From Porogramme epimiltina (taxonomy: Eukaryota; Basidiomycota; Agaricomycetes; Polyporales; Polyporaceae), in assembly GCA_900155495.1 (NCBI GenBank), contig FTLJ01000468.1:1-64000 (forward strand): a stretch of 64,000 nt of DNA, written 5' to 3'. Shown here in pieces: positions 10,365 to 23,195 of the stretch. A program made the translations under genes and the position numbers. Each line of letters starts with the position of its first letter. Position 1 is the stretch's first letter. The notes under the pieces are model-generated. The model did not search any database, was not told where the DNA came from, and saw only the letters and a program-made list of their open reading frames with translations.

Positions 10365-12112
10365 ATGCTCATACTCGATAGGCATCTCGGCCTTGACGTA
10401 CTATATGTCATCTTTGACCAATTGGATACAACAGAACTTGACGAACGATCAGCCCTAGCTCGCTCATGTCGCGTTAGCAAGAGTTTCCACCAACCCGCTG
10501 CCCGCGCACTATGGCGATCCCTAGACAGCATTGTCCCCCTGTTGTCCCTGTTGTCCTCCTTCAAGAGGGTGCAGCGTCACGACGTACCCACGAATCCATC
10601 TAAGGCTGCTCTATATGTGAGTTGAGTTCTATGTTTTCAGTACACTGTTTCAGTGAGGGTGAGGGGGAGCCGGGTCAGTGAAAACGGCGAGTCTGCGCAT
10701 GTTCAATCCGTTCGCTCCATTTGAATGCATCATTCGCCATTGTCGCTAAAGTCCCACATTTGTAGATGTTTACCGAAGAAATGCAGGACCACGACTGGTG
10801 TCGTTTGCGGACATATTCCGTTCTTGTGCAAGTACTGGCGGCCATAACCGAGGACATCCACGCTTCAACGTGGCTTTATGTGGAGCGGTTCACTCGAGAT
10901 ATACCGCTATTGCCCCATATCCGCAAATTGAGGTGGTTTCCGGGCTCCCCTCAATATGCGTCGGAACTGCCCCTTCTAGTCGGGCCGTTCCTCACGTCTC
11001 TTGAAATCGACTATAAGACGTATATACGAGTCAAATTTCCCCCGGACCCATGGTGGGACGCATCGTTTCGAATGCTCCTCTCATCGACTCTATCAATTGC
11101 CACGCGGCTCAAGCACCTTAGCCTCTGTACCAAGGACGCCCGACTCTCCTCTATATTCGTCGAGAAGTTCAATGCTATCACCAGTCTCCAGATAGACGCT
11201 CCAGATGACTCCCTAGTATCTTTAGAGACGCTACGCGTGTTGTCATCCTTGCCCAACCTAGAGCGACTTGAGCTCTCTGTGGTTTCCGCCCATACTGCCA
11301 TTGGACGCGGCTTCCTCAGCCTTCGGGAACTAGAATTACAAACTATGCCCCTACGTAACGACTTTTTCGACGCTTTCTCCCCGAATCTTCGCAACCTCCA
11401 AATCCGTCATTACTCATCGACCAACGCTCAAGAATTCGAAAGCAGCTGCCATACATGGGCCCGTTGTTTTCCCAGCCTTGAGCGGTTAACATGCCACGTG
11501 GAGGGCATTCACGAAGAAGAGGACGACATGGACGCACCCCCGGCCACACTATCCGCCTTCATCACTCCCCTCCTCGCCCTCTCATCTATCACGGTCTTCC
11601 ATTTAACATCACACTCTCACGGATTCTCCGTGAACAATGCAGACGTGGCGGCGCTGGCGCGAGGGTGGCCACACATCATCGAACTCGTGCTCTATAGCCG
11701 TGCCTTCAACGACCCTACTGGCGAGCCATTACACGAGATGGTCACTTCTGCGGCCCTTCTTACCCTCGCGCGCGCTTGCCCCGAACTCCGGATACTCGCG
11801 CTTCCCGGGCTATGTGTCGCAGAGGACGAGTTATCCCCTACGAAGATCAGCGAAGTTCCGTTGCTCGCACACGGCCTAGAGAAGCTCGACTTGGGGAGAG
11901 TCACTGTGGCGGATGCTTCTATGTGCGCTCTGCTTTTGGACAGAATATTCCCTCAACTGGACGTTTCCGAGGAAGAATATCTAGGCCCCGCGCTCCAACG
12001 CATTGATGATGTTAGTGAGGAGTGGCTCCCAGTCAAGCTTGCCCTCGCAGCATTCAGACTCGCAAGTCGCCAAAATGAAGAACGTCGAAGGTGTCAAGGC
12101 AAGGGGCCCTGA
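10365..12112 (+). CDS. F-box/LRR-type protein, single copy type
   Basis: Two exons (10365-10616 and 10766-12112) join in phase 0 to 532 aa. The start LDRHLGLDVLYVIFDQLD followed by SCRVSKSFHQPAARALWRSL is a basidiomycete F-box-like motif, which binds Skp1 in SCF ubiquitin ligases. The rest alternates leucine-rich segments (LKHLSLCTKD, LERLELSVVS, LRELELQTMP, LRNLQIRHYS, LEKLDLGRVT), as in LRR substrate-recognition regions. The ATG at 10365 is the first true ATG in the frame; the open frame upstream begins with GTG. The target is unknown. It is not close to the two F-box subfamilies farther along the window. Confidence 0.8.
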
Positions 12113-12283
12113 AATGGAAGGTACCGCCTTGAAACCCCTCTGTAGACTAGTAGGTGCATTCCACCCATTCCGTTTGAGGCGTTCATGCTGAATATATCAC
12201 TGTCTAGTCTAATGTTATCTAGTAGTTGTCACAGTATGCTGTTCCAATAATCGTACAAACCCCGTCGAATCGCAACACATTGT

Positions 12284-12358
12284 AATAATGGCGGCAATAT
12301 TGCGTTGAACCGAATGCAGTGACTGTATTCGCTTCAACGCGATATTGCCTCCATTATC
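12284..12358. repeat. Near-perfect inverted repeat (32-bp arms)
   Basis: The left arm 12284-12315 and right arm 12327-12358 are reverse complements with about four mismatches in 32. The 11-nt centre (GCAGTGACTGT) is itself partly palindromic. It lies about 170 bp after the F-box stop codon and about 390 bp before the kinase ATG, so it could sit in a 3' UTR, be a small RNA precursor, or be a short MITE-like element. No clear target-site duplication is visible. Confidence 0.75.
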
Positions 12359-12747
12359 TGGCGCCCTAACTAGTATAGGAGTTCCAACAATGCAGTGGCT
12401 CCAGCTAGGGGGGCTTGCCCGAGTCGCCCGGAAAGTCGATCACATCATGGTCTTCCAAAAAGAGTAAGATTTGCTACTTACTTGGGATCGTTTGGGCCAG
12501 TTTGAAACCTTTAGGGCTATCTACGCCTCCTCACACACAGCCTTTGCGTAAATGCACCCCTCACAAATTATGGAGTTCGTGGATAGGGTATTGCACTCTA
12601 GGGGAGAGGCTCGTCTCTGGAGTATATAAACCCCCTTCGTCTATGTCGCTAACTCCCCCCTCCCTCTTCTTCCTTCGTTCCTGGAGAACGTATCTTTGAC
12701 TTTCACGCCAACTCAGGACATTCATTTACTCCACCCCACCTTCGGCG
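12359..12747 (+). promoter_or_regulatory. Kinase upstream region with a TATA box
   Basis: TATATAAA occurs at 12623-12630, about 118 bp before the kinase ATG. It is followed by the pyrimidine-rich CCCCCCTCCCTCTTCTTCC stretch near 12655-12673, typical of start-site selection in fungi. This is one of the clearest core promoters in the window and suggests regulated expression (inference). Confidence 0.55.
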
Positions 12748-14050
12748 ATGCCCAAAGCCTCCCTTACTACCCCCAACCTCACTGGGGCTGTCATCGACGA
12801 ACGTTACGAACTTCTCCATCGCCTCGGTGCGGGCACCTTCGGCGTCGTCTACAAAGCAATCGACAAGCACGCGCCCAACGATGATGAATCGCGCTTCTGT
12901 GCTGTCAAGCTCGTCACAAAAACCGGCCGTAGTCCCTCGCATATCAGTTCGCTTCGGCGTGAGACTGCCATGCACGGCCATGTCTCTGGGCACGACAACA
13001 TCATCACTCTCCGTGAAGTCTTCGACGTGGAGGACTACGTCGTCTTCGTCATGGACCTCTCAACGGGCGGGGACCTCGACAACTTCATCCGTGCCAAGGG
13101 ACCGTCCACCGACGAGAAGACTGTGAAGACGATCTTCCTGGGCATAGTTGATGCTATCGTGCACATGCATGGACTAGGCGTCTACCACCGCGACCTCAAA
13201 CCGTCAAACGTCCTCGTCGATCCCACCACCCTCCAGGTGCGCTTGGCGGACTTCGGACTTGCGAGCAGCGACGTCCACTACCGGCGCCGATGTGGCACGC
13301 AATCGTTTATGCCTCCAGGTGAATACTAGTCACTCGTTCATCATCTTTCGCAGTACGCTGACTTTTCATACAGAGTGCATAGTCGAGGACCCCACTTTGG
13401 TCCCCAGGGCGGCCACCGGCCCTACGAGCGACGTATGGGCCCTCGGCCTCCTCCTCGTCAACATCCTCAGCAGCCGCGTCCCCTGGATCCGCGCGACGCA
13501 GTCCAACCCGAACTACCACGAATTCGTGCGCGACCCGCAGTACCTCCTCCGCCTCCTCCCCATCTCCGTCGGGCTCAACTCGCTCCTCCGGAGCATCTTC
13601 CGCCCGAACCCCGCCGCGCGCCCCTCGGCCGCGCGCATCCGCGCCGAGTTCGCCGCGCTCCGCTCGATCTTCCGCCCCGGCGCGCGTTGGGTCCCCGCGC
13701 TCGAGGCCGGGTGGGTGCAGCGCTCGCGCGACGCGCCGCGCATCAGCGACTTGCGCGAGCTGGATGTGCTCGAGGCCGCTGCGGGGCTCGCGGACGGCGC
13801 GCCGCTGGAGGGGCCGCCCCTGCGCCTCATGCGCTGCGAGGAGGCGCCGCTCTGGGAGGGCGAGTTGGTGGGGAACACCGCGATGATCGCGACGCCGACC
13901 GTCAGCTCGGCTGGCAGCAGGAGCTCAAGTGATAGCAGGAGCTTGGGCAGCAGCGGGCGCTCGTGGGGGCGCGTGCGTGCGGGCGGGTCGAAGGTCAGGC
14001 GGAGGGCGAGGGCAATCGTGACGCAAATCATGATCTTGGTCAGCTTTTAG
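12748..14050 (+). CDS. Ser/Thr protein kinase (possibly RAN1/KSP1-like)
   Basis: Exons 12748-13318 and 13374-14050 join in phase to 415 aa. All catalytic landmarks are visible: glycine loop GAGTFGVVYK (residues 28-37), VAIK-type lysine in CAVKLVTK, HRDLKPSN catalytic loop, DFG in LADFGLASS, and an activation loop that ends CGTQSFMPPECI across the intron, with MPPE in place of APE. Subdomain IX reads DVWALGLLLVNILSS. The early layout and the CGTQSFMPPEC loop are like the RAN1/KSP1 group that links nutrients to meiosis or TOR signalling; that assignment is tentative. The C-terminal 120 residues or so are Ala/Arg/Ser-rich and end in a hydrophobic run (IVTQIMILVSF). The TATA box is at 12623. Confidence 0.9.
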
Positions 14051-14362
14051 ACGGATTTGATACCTATAGACTTTTAGATGTATGCATGCTCCTGGCGACG
14101 CATGCTCGGATACCTCTTACCCAATAAGATACCTTTTTACTTCTACACTCGTGTGGAGGGAATGCGCGAAGATGCCGTCATCATTCAGCAAAATGCTGTC
14201 ATATGCCCGATCTAATTGCTCAATGTCCTAGAACAAGAAGTCGGAACGCGCTGGATGCATACGGATATCCATAACTTACACCAACAACACTAATAGTACA
14301 GACCGACAATCTAGGTACGTACTCGTACAGTGTACATCGCCGTATAACCGGCGTGCGTAAGG
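14051..14362. other. Convergent intergenic region, no gene seen
   Basis: This AT-richer 3' UTR-like sequence lies between the kinase stop and the stop codon of the minus-strand Pro-rich membrane protein. I see nothing else in it. Confidence 0.4.
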
Positions 14363-15743
14363 TCAAGACTTTAGGGGCTCTATGGACTCGTCAGTATGCA
14401 TACTCACGCTTTCCAAATCAAAAGGGTCCTCCGAGTCAGAATCGTTCGAAATGACGAAGGCGCCCGCGTCCACGCCAGAAGCCCCGCCGATCGGCGCGTG
14501 ACCGCGCCAACTCCCGAGCTCCACGTCGATGTCCTGCCGCAGCGACGACACGATGGGCGACACGGGCGGGTCGGGGACGAGGGTCAGCGTGCTCGCGCTG
14601 GCCGCGCCGCTCAGTGTTCTCCGGCGAGTCGGCGTGGACGGTGTGCTTCCGAGACCGGGGGCGCGCAGCGGGACCTCGGGCAGGTACGCGGGGGGAGGGG
14701 GATAGAGCGGCGGGGGCGTTTGCGGGGTGCGGGGCGAGCGAAGCAAGAATGGGGAGGCGGACGTCGGGGTGCGCGGGGAGTATGAAGAGTATGGGGAGAT
14801 GGGCGAGCGGGGAGTGTGGACCTCGGTGATGGGCGAGAGGAAGGGGGCCGGCGGGCGTGTGCTGTATGGGAACTGCTCCTCTATGGGGGACCAGGGGGAG
14901 ATGCGCGCGTCTTCGGGACGCTCTGTTTCGTTGGAGCCTGGGGCGCGGTATACTTCCTCGTTCGACCAGTTTGAGTAGAGGGCGTCGTCGAGCTGTTGGT
15001 AGTGTCGCCGCCCCGTGGGGGTCCGTGGGGAATCGCCAGGGAATCCAGGAGGTGTGTCGGGTGGGGGCGTGTCGCCGAACTGGAAGACGCGCCCCATGCG
15101 TCTGATGTGTCGGGCAGAGGAAAGGGGGGACGGAGGGCCGCCGGGGTAGCGCTTCCGCGGGGAGGTGGGGGCTGTATTGAGGTACAGAGATCGTAGGGCA
15201 CGTCGTTCTCGCAGGGTTGGACCACGCGCCTGCTCAGACGTGGGAGGGGTGGATTCGGCGGCCGGGGTGTCGGCGCTCTTCGTAGCGGAGAGGTAGAAGG
15301 ACCGGACAGTCTTGCGGACGGCGTTAAGCGACGTTGGAGCACTTTTCTCTTTCTCTGTGAAGGTCGGTACAGGGAGTACGAGGAGGGGATTCTTCCTACG
15401 GAAGGTGTGGAGGAAAGACTGAAAGGAGCGTGTGATCTTGGAAGGAGTGGTGGTAGCGGTGGATGCGGAGCTCATTGCACCGTTGCGGGGTACGCGTCGG
15501 ACGCCCTTCTTCTTGCGAGGGCATGAAAGGAGCTGGTAGCTCAAAACCATGGTGAATAGGCACACTGTATTCCCATTCAAACCCGGGACCGGCGCACATT
15601 GAATAAACGCTTCGAACTAGGCTCAAGAGGACCCAACACTCACGAATCCCAAGTACCATCCCGATCACGGTCTTGGTCGCCACCTTTGGCGACATGATCT
15701 GCGCCTTGTCGGCGACGGGAGACGCGCGGGGGAAGACGGCCAT
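14363..15743 (-). CDS. Single-pass membrane protein with long Pro/Ser-rich tail
   Basis: Exons 15743-15644 and 15564-14363 join in phase to 433 aa. The intron splits a membrane helix, so the helix appears only after splicing: TKTVIGMVLGI from exon 1 and LCLFTMVLSYQLL from exon 2. It is followed by a basic stop-transfer cluster (CPRKKKGVRRVPR). About 370 residues of Pro/Ser/Thr/Arg-rich sequence follow, with many SPRTP-like sites likely to be phosphorylated. No catalytic domain is visible, and I do not recognise the family. By the positive-inside rule the long tail would be cytosolic. The ATG at 15743 and the donor GTGAGT are well formed. Confidence 0.65.
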
Positions 15744-17421
15744 GGCTTGTTGCTCACTCCGCGGGCGACGAAGGAAGGCCTGCGTGTCGGGTCAGGACGT
15801 CATGCGGGGGCGAGGGAGGGATGACTCTACGATCCTATACGCACATTTTATGTACGCGTCCGCGCTCGCGTGCGGGTTTAGAGCGGGAGGCTTGTTTGTG
15901 TGTCGGTTCACACTAGTGAGCAATCTGCTCGCCGACTTGAATCGAAGAAGACCCGCCGACCTTCAGATGATCACCGAAGCCAGGCTTCTATCGGCTGGAT
16001 GAGGAGTACGGGCGCGCGAGGGATGGAATCTGTCAGCTTTTGGTTACCGACGCGTCGGTCTTGGCCCCGCAGAACGGTGTTTTCAGCCGGTTGTCGTAAT
16101 GCGTTGTCCATCCTCGATCGCGCGCTCGAAGCATAAAGCTTGCGCTAACGCTCTAAGAGGCAAGGGATTAGCAGACAAGACAGAACTGGCCCAGAATGTC
16201 TAGGCGCCGTGATATCACCACAACTGACCATGCATGTGGCACGCCTACGTCGACGACGTTGCCTGCATCTGCCACAGCGGAGTCTAGAGATGCTATTCTC
16301 CTGTAATCGCCGGATCTACTTGAGTGGAGCGGCGCTCCGTCGAGAACCTATAGCCTGAGAGTACTCCCTCGCTGTAGTGGCCCTGCGCTTCCGAACCTAC
16401 CCGAAGCATTCTTTTGTGCGAGCAACCAGGGGGCGGAGTTTGAGAATTTGAGCACTCGATAGCGAGCGGTGTTTGCTCTGCCCAAGCCTGAGTAGCATAA
16501 TACAAATGAAGTCCTTCTTCCTAGCTCCCACAGGAATAGTTGTGGAGGGGGAGCGGCCGTACCGACTGCGTGGCTGGTGGCGTTCGATGGGAGGTATACG
16601 TTGAGGGACTAGCGGAGACCGGCGGCGGAGACGGCCAGAGGGGATAAGATAGACTCACGTGCCTTCCTCAGCTTAAGAAGTATCCGTCATCCTGGCGATC
16701 TGGAACCCGAGGTTGCCCTGGGTTGCGGCGGAGACTATGGCAAGGTTTTGTCTGTGTAGTATACGGATTCAATCAATGTTCAGTGCTGACAGGGATACGT
16801 AAAGGCCATACAAGTTGCTTACATATAGGGTTGCGGCGACTGGCGAAAAATGGTGCACTCCGTAGGAAAAGGGAGGTCAGTTGTGGGATCCACCGATAAC
16901 GCCGAAGTTAGAGAGCCTCATTGTGCACCCTCTCCGCTTGTAGTAACCGAACTGTAATGAACAATAGACAGGGTTTACAGAAAGCATTCTCACGACTACC
17001 ATCGCTTTGACTGAGCTGGCTTACTGGGCACACGACAGGCATGCTTTCCGTTTGCTTTACACAGGAGTCAGGTCGAAGACCGTGCGCGATTTTTTCGGTC
17101 ACAACATGTAGGAAAACGAGTTATATTGGCCATAACATAAACATGACTGCTACAGATGAAATTGTAAGAACTACCGTCCCCTCCTCTGCACGTTGAAAAT
17201 TGGGCGAAGAGGAGAAAAGGGCGCTGAGACATTCGAGTTGATCTTGACTCGCGGCCTGACACTCGAACGACCGCGTGGATGTGTGCAGTCATGAGCAACA
17301 TGGGGAAAAGGATGACCGGGTCGCCGCACAAAGAAAAGTTGTCATGGCCCATGGGCGCCCCTTATATACGCCGGTCGTGTGAACTTCAGGGCAGGCTTTC
17401 GTGAGGCTGCACGTGCCCGGA
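15744..17421. other. Long intergenic region, no gene supported
   Basis: About 1.7 kb between two divergently transcribed genes. The frames are short and unconnected. A TTATATAC element near 17361 lies about 60 bp before the ATG of the WD-repeat gene and could be its TATA box. No repeat or RNA gene was recognised. Confidence 0.4.
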
Positions 17422-20400
17422 ATGACATCGTATGCCGGCACGTCCGCCATAGCAGCGCTGCACTATCCCGACTCCGCCGTCTTTCGATCCGAGCTCGCTG
17501 CTGCTCTCGTTCCTGGCGATGCTGCCATGTGTGCGAAACTTGAGCAATTCTCTCTCTCCCTCCCGGTGACATTCGCCTCTGGTTCCCAAAGCAAAGGCAA
17601 TGGAGACTCTACCGAAGAGGCTCTCTCCTCATGTGTTTCCTCCTGCATTGCGTTCTGGGGTCCTCCGAACGCTCCCATAACTTCAACCGCAGAACAAGAT
17701 AACGGCGGAAGGGGAAATATCTCAAGGACGCGAAACGTTGGTATAGGTTGCAAGGACGGCTCCGTCTTCGTGCTGTCCTCAAGTATATCCTCCACCACCC
17801 CACTGAACCCACCGGAACCCGTGTCCCCACCAACTAGCCCAAGACGCTATTTAGGCTTTGGACACCCTTCATCACGGTCAGCATCGCCCTCTTCCACGAA
17901 GTCCTCCCTCTCCCCATTCCATGTTACCCGCTCGCGCATTGTGTCCTCGGTCACTACTGAGCAAGCCGAAGCTCCCAAGAACTATGTCGATTTCGAGGAG
18001 GAGCAGGAGAGGATGAAGGGGATGCTGAGAGGGAAGGGGCATCGAGAGCGACATTCATCACACTCAAGAACGCGCCCAGAACGAGACTCCATCTCCGAAA
18101 GACCCACCTCCATTGCAACAGGCAGCGGCCTAAGGAGGGACGACACTCGAAGCTATCTATCCGCGGCTCTCTCCCCAACATCATCTACACTATCTCTCTC
18201 AATATCAGCACCACCATCCCCCACCCTAGTGCCTGCAGTCTCTCCCGAACCCGGGACGTCCTCGTCTGTGTACACACTACGATGTCACGTCTTCCCTCCG
18301 CATGCAGGGCCCGGGCGTGCTGTCTGTGCGATCAAGGTGCATGACGCCGGACGCTACTTTACGTGCTTACTGGAATCAGGGTGAGTTCTATATTCGTCTG
18401 CTTCTGGCGGTGCTGGTTGTATGTGCGTGGGGTGAGTAGAGGGGGGCATACAACGGCATTTGGCCCCTTCCGTTTCCTTGGAATGCAGCTAACTCTGGTC
18501 TCAGGGGCTTGTCAGTCCACTCGGGCTTAGATGGCCAATGCATTGCGTCAGCCGTCGTCCAAGCGAAACCACGGCTGTCTATCGGTGGAAAGACTCAACC
18601 GGCACCCCCTATGCGTTGGATATGGAGGACACTACTCGTGGCGGCGTCAGAAGAGGTGCGCCGTGTTGCCTCTGGTGCGTTGCTTGTACTAATTACCTAT
18701 GTTCGCGTGTACCTACTACAAAGTCAATCATACTCTTTGCGTGCGCATCTCCCGACGAGTTCTACCCCGCGGGACAGGTTGCGGACTCCGGTTCAGACTC
18801 TGACAACCAAGTTATCGTTGCCGCCTACGAGCTCACGCTTCCTGGCGAGGTACCAACGGGTGAAGCGTCGCTCGAGTACCTGGGACAGTGGCTCATTCAC
18901 GGCAAGCTGAGCACGATTGGCTTACGTGCTGAACATGATCGTACGCATCCCGTCTTATCGTCGTATCTACCCGTCTAAAACGTGTCTTTATAGATTCGCT
19001 TACCCTATTTCACGTTGACCCTTCTGGTCATCTCATAACTCGCTCTATTCGAGTGAACGACGCGCTATCTCCACCTCCCGACCTGCCCGAGTCCCACTCG
19101 TCTACCCATCTCCCCCTCCCTAACCCCTTCAAAGCCCTCAAGTCTCTGTCGACCGACCGCATCACGGACACGGACAAAGAGGAGCCCTTCTCCCGCTTGG
19201 ACCTCGGTGAAGAGATCGACAATGGCGAGGTCGGCCCGTCCGCCTCCATTATCGGTCTTCGTATGCACGACGACGGCGAAAACGTGCGCCTTTGCGCTTG
19301 GACAGCTCAAGATATCCTCGTCAGTGCCTTGGCCGCTCTCTATTCGTTTATGACTGACCATTGTGCAGGTTTGTGATTGGGCCAACGGTGTCCTCGGAAA
19401 GCATACATCCGCTCCCGCGGCCGGCATCCAAGATATTAGATGGGTCGATCATGATACCTTTTCCGTCCTATGTGTAGTAAGCGTTTTGGTTGATATCTAC
19501 GACGGCCTTTTAAGTGACGCATGATTCGATTACAGGACCGCGGTGAGATGTACCGCGTAGATGCAACCCCTAGTTCAGACCATGACCGGCAGCTTCAGTG
19601 GGTACAGCATCCCCCTCCTCAACTCACAGATTGACCAATAGATAGGCTGCAGATGGCTCACAGCGCCCCTTTTACGGCGGGTGACGCAGCATCCCTCAGC
19701 CCCGGCGGGCACATAGTCTCAACTCATGTCAAGGAAGGACGACGCCGTGTCCACCTCACGACCCTCAATAACGCAAGTGGGCTTGCAATGAGCTCTGCTG
19801 TAACGAAAACCCTGTGGAAGGCCAAACCAATGGTTCGCTCACTCGCGCGGCGACGCATCTCAACTTTGCTCCCTACCGAGCTTGACGACGTCATCGTTGG
19901 CTACTGTCAGTCCTATGTCCTCCCCTATAACGTCTGAGACTAAAGGATGTTGCAGCGGATGGGCGGATATGCCGGTGTTCGTTGCTCTCTATGGTCCAGC
20001 CCACCGACGACCCAGCCAAGACTTCAGACCTCCCCCTTCCTGGAGAGGTTGTCGCTCTAGCCGTGGCAGAGAACCCAAGGACAGCCGAACGTCTGCTTGT
20101 TGGCGGTTCCGACGATGGGACCATAGCCATATGGGCTTTGGAGTGAGTTCTTTCCCTCGAACGGCATCCATGTCCTCCTAATGTGCCCTAGGACCCTCAA
20201 GCTCGCCGCGAGGTGGACGGTGTTCACCACCCCCCTCTCCCGCGTCATCTCCCTGCAGGATAGCAAGGTCGGACGTTTGTACGGCTGCGTTCTATGTATC
20301 TCCCAAGATGGCACCATCGCCGTCGTCACCGCCGACGGATATCAGTTGTATGTTGTCTCGTGTCCTCTCGCCGCTCGAGGAGAAAGAAGGCTGACGTTCT

Positions 20401-22657
20401 CTTGACAGCGTTTACCTGGTACCAGGGGCCGCTGCTCCACTGGCACGAATATGTCTGGCCGAAACCAACATGTTGCTCATGTACACTGATGGGCGCGTGC
20501 GGCTATGGGATACGCGAACACGGGAGTTCTGGCGATCGATGAACATCGAGAAGGCCGAGGAGCTCATGCAGGAAGGAGGGTGGTCTCAGTGGTGCGCTCG
20601 TTCTCTTCGAGTCTCGTCCTGACTCAAAGACCTCATGCACCCATCCTTGTAGGGCCATGGAAGATACCCCGGACTCTCGTTGTGTTCTATCGCATCTACC
20701 CCACGCCTCTGCAGATGCAGGTAGGGTTTCTTCTCTCTCATTCGTCACTCTCAAGGAGCTGATGATGTTCTCCAGCGTCCACTCTAATCGTGGACGTGTC
20801 CGCGTTCCTCAGGCAGCTCACGTCAAGTCCAGCACTATCCGGCACCGCCGGTCCAGGATTAAGCGTGAAGTCGAAACTCGAGCACGCGCGTGCGTTGCTC
20901 TCGACGCTCCTTACGTTTGGTATCAGCGAGGGTATCGATGGGATCTGCACTGAAAGCTTGTCAATCTCGGCATCCTCAGCGGTAATTGGGTTAACAAGGT
21001 GCGCGCTCCTCATATGATATCAGGCATATGTTCTCACTGCAATCACCAGTCAGTCTACATCGTCACTTTTCCCAAACACCGCCCCTTCGAACCCATGGAC
21101 GATCTCCCCGGAAGCGTCTGCGGATCGCGCACTCGCAATCTTGTCGGTATTGCAGTACCTCACGCAATATGAAGGTGCGCTGGACTTCATTCTGAGTGTG
21201 CGGAGTACTGACCTCTACGTAGATCTCGCTCAAGACGCCACTACCGTGATGACGTTCTACGCGGCGTCTGTAGGGCAGCTCGTGCATGATTCGTACCAAT
21301 CTCCTAGCCTCCCACGGACCGGGCAGCACCTGTTGCACACGTTGTGTATGTTGCATTCTTCTCAAACTGATACATACACTCACTGTGCACGCAGCGCCAG
21401 AGATACGGCATGCAGCAAGGCTACTGTTCGATGCTGGAGTAGCGCGGCTTTCGGACCAGGAGACAACGGAGATAGTGGATAGCTGGCAGCTGCATCGTGC
21501 GTACTTGTCGAAATCAGTGTTGTTAGTGAGTTTCAACCCCATTTGTAGTTCCTTCAACGCGTCCGGAGAAAGAGAGGGACTGGCAGCAAAGTGCACTTGC
21601 CCTATGCGTCTGCGGGTTCATCGCGGTAGACAAGTATACCCTCCTTCCGACGAGGTGAGGTTTTCCTGGCATCGGTCAAAGCCTTGGACTCATGAACTTT
21701 GACAGTACTTTGACGGATATTGCGAAGTCGATTGCCGGATATCTCCACGACGAGACCTCGCCCCATCGCTCACTCGCAATCGACCTTTGCTCGCGCGGCT
21801 TCCAAGTGTGGCAACAGTATGTCGACGCGGTGGAGATGCTCCGTGCCCTGTTTACCCTCGCGACGACCACCAAGAAGGAGGCAATCGCCACGCAAAATGT
21901 AGGCGCGCAAGCGCGCACGGCGGTCCTCCAAATAGCCGCGAGCAACACGCCCTTGTTCATGACAACGCTCGCGATCGACATTCTGCACCCGCGCAGCGTT
22001 GCGCACCGCAAGGCCGTCATGCAGCTCGTCATCTTCCTCGTCCGCAAGAAGCCGCTCGTCCTCTACGCGAACCTCCCGCGGCTCGTCGAGGCGATCGTCA
22101 AGTCGCTCGACCCGAACGCGAGCGCGACGCGCGATGCGGTGCTCGACTCCGCGACGGAGATCCTGAGCCACGTCGTGCAGACGTTCCCGACCGTCGACTT
22201 TCACATGGGCTCGCAGCGCCTCGCGGTGGGCACAAGCGAGGGCGCGGTCGTCATGTACGATCTCAAGACCGCGACGCGCCTATACGTCCTCGAGGGCCAC
22301 AAGCGCCGCACCACCGCGTGCAGCTTTTCGCCCGACGGCCGCAGGCTGGTAACGGTCTCACTCGAGGAGTCAACTGTGCTCGTGTGGAAGGTTGGCTCAA
22401 GCTTTACGAGCTTCTTCCTGCCTGGGGCACCACCACGCCAAGGTCATAGTGGCTCGGAGCCATTCAAGACGTTGAACTTCAACATCGGGGAAGCGGGTGC
22501 GTGGTTTGCTTGGCTTTGGACCATGTCGTTGCTGACTATCCGGTCCGTAGCTCACATGAGTTTGGAAGCGACTCTGGTCAATGTGAGGTTTGAGTGGCCT
22601 GCGGAGCGTAGCGTCAAATTGATGGTCAAGGATAGTACTATGACCTTCAGCACTTAA
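17422..22657 (+). CDS. WD40-repeat protein, WDR7 / rabconnectin-3beta-like
   Basis: This large multi-exon gene starts at the ATG at 17422 (the open frame before it begins with GTG). Exon 1 runs to about 18379 and has a first WD block (GCKDGSVFVLSSS) with a Ser-rich insert. Later exons join in frame and carry further WD signatures: LVGGSDDGTIAIWALE (near 20110), DGRVRLWDTRTREFW (near 20500), then GGWSQW as in WDR7. A helical middle follows (KLEHARALLSTLLTFGISEG), and the last exon (from about 21700) has HEAT-like helices and two more WD blocks (LAVGTSEGAVVMYDL and SFSPDGRRLVTVSLEE). WDR7 partners DMXL/Rav1-type proteins in V-ATPase assembly on endosomal membranes; that role is by homology. Splicing between 18380 and 18920 is uncertain. 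Confidence 0.78.
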
Positions 22658-23195
22658 GGCGGTGGGGGGATGTATAAACTATATATGGTAATAAATATGC
22701 CGACCATGGTGAGGATGCGGCGTGCTGCGCGACATTTGCGTGCGCAGAACACCCTCTGGTCTTCCGCATGCACGAGGTATCAATCGCGAACACGACACCA
22801 CGCTTTGGGACTCATGGCTGGTTTGGCAACCTCCTCGTGAGCGACCCTCTGTGATCGGTTGTTCGACGCAGTAGCAGCGCCTACGAAGAACCTCGTCTTC
22901 TCTAAGCAGCGCGAGTCGTGCCTAATCGACCAGTTACTCGCCAACGCCATCAACTGCGCAGCCGCCGACAAAGACGAAACCCAATGCTACCCCATTGCAC
23001 ATCGACATCCTCGGTTTCCACCCTTGCTCCATTCCAGAGTGTAAACAGTGCCCGGTTCAGCCTCCAGTCCATGCCAATCTCCCCAATTCTCTGTAGCTCG
23101 CCCAGGTCATTGGCATTCTGCCGCAGAAGACAGTCTATAACGAGTAATAAGTAGACAGTGCATTGCGAAACGCATGCGGCTTACCCAGAGTTATA
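22658..23195. other. Convergent intergenic region, no gene seen
   Basis: This lies between the stop codons of the WD-repeat gene (plus) and the alpha/beta hydrolase (minus). The short frames have no recognisable content. Confidence 0.4.

Noticed and set aside
21787..22449. 220-codon plus frame in the last exon of the WD-repeat gene
   Set aside because: Arg-rich shadow frame; the WD and HEAT-like sequence lies in the frame that ends at 22657.
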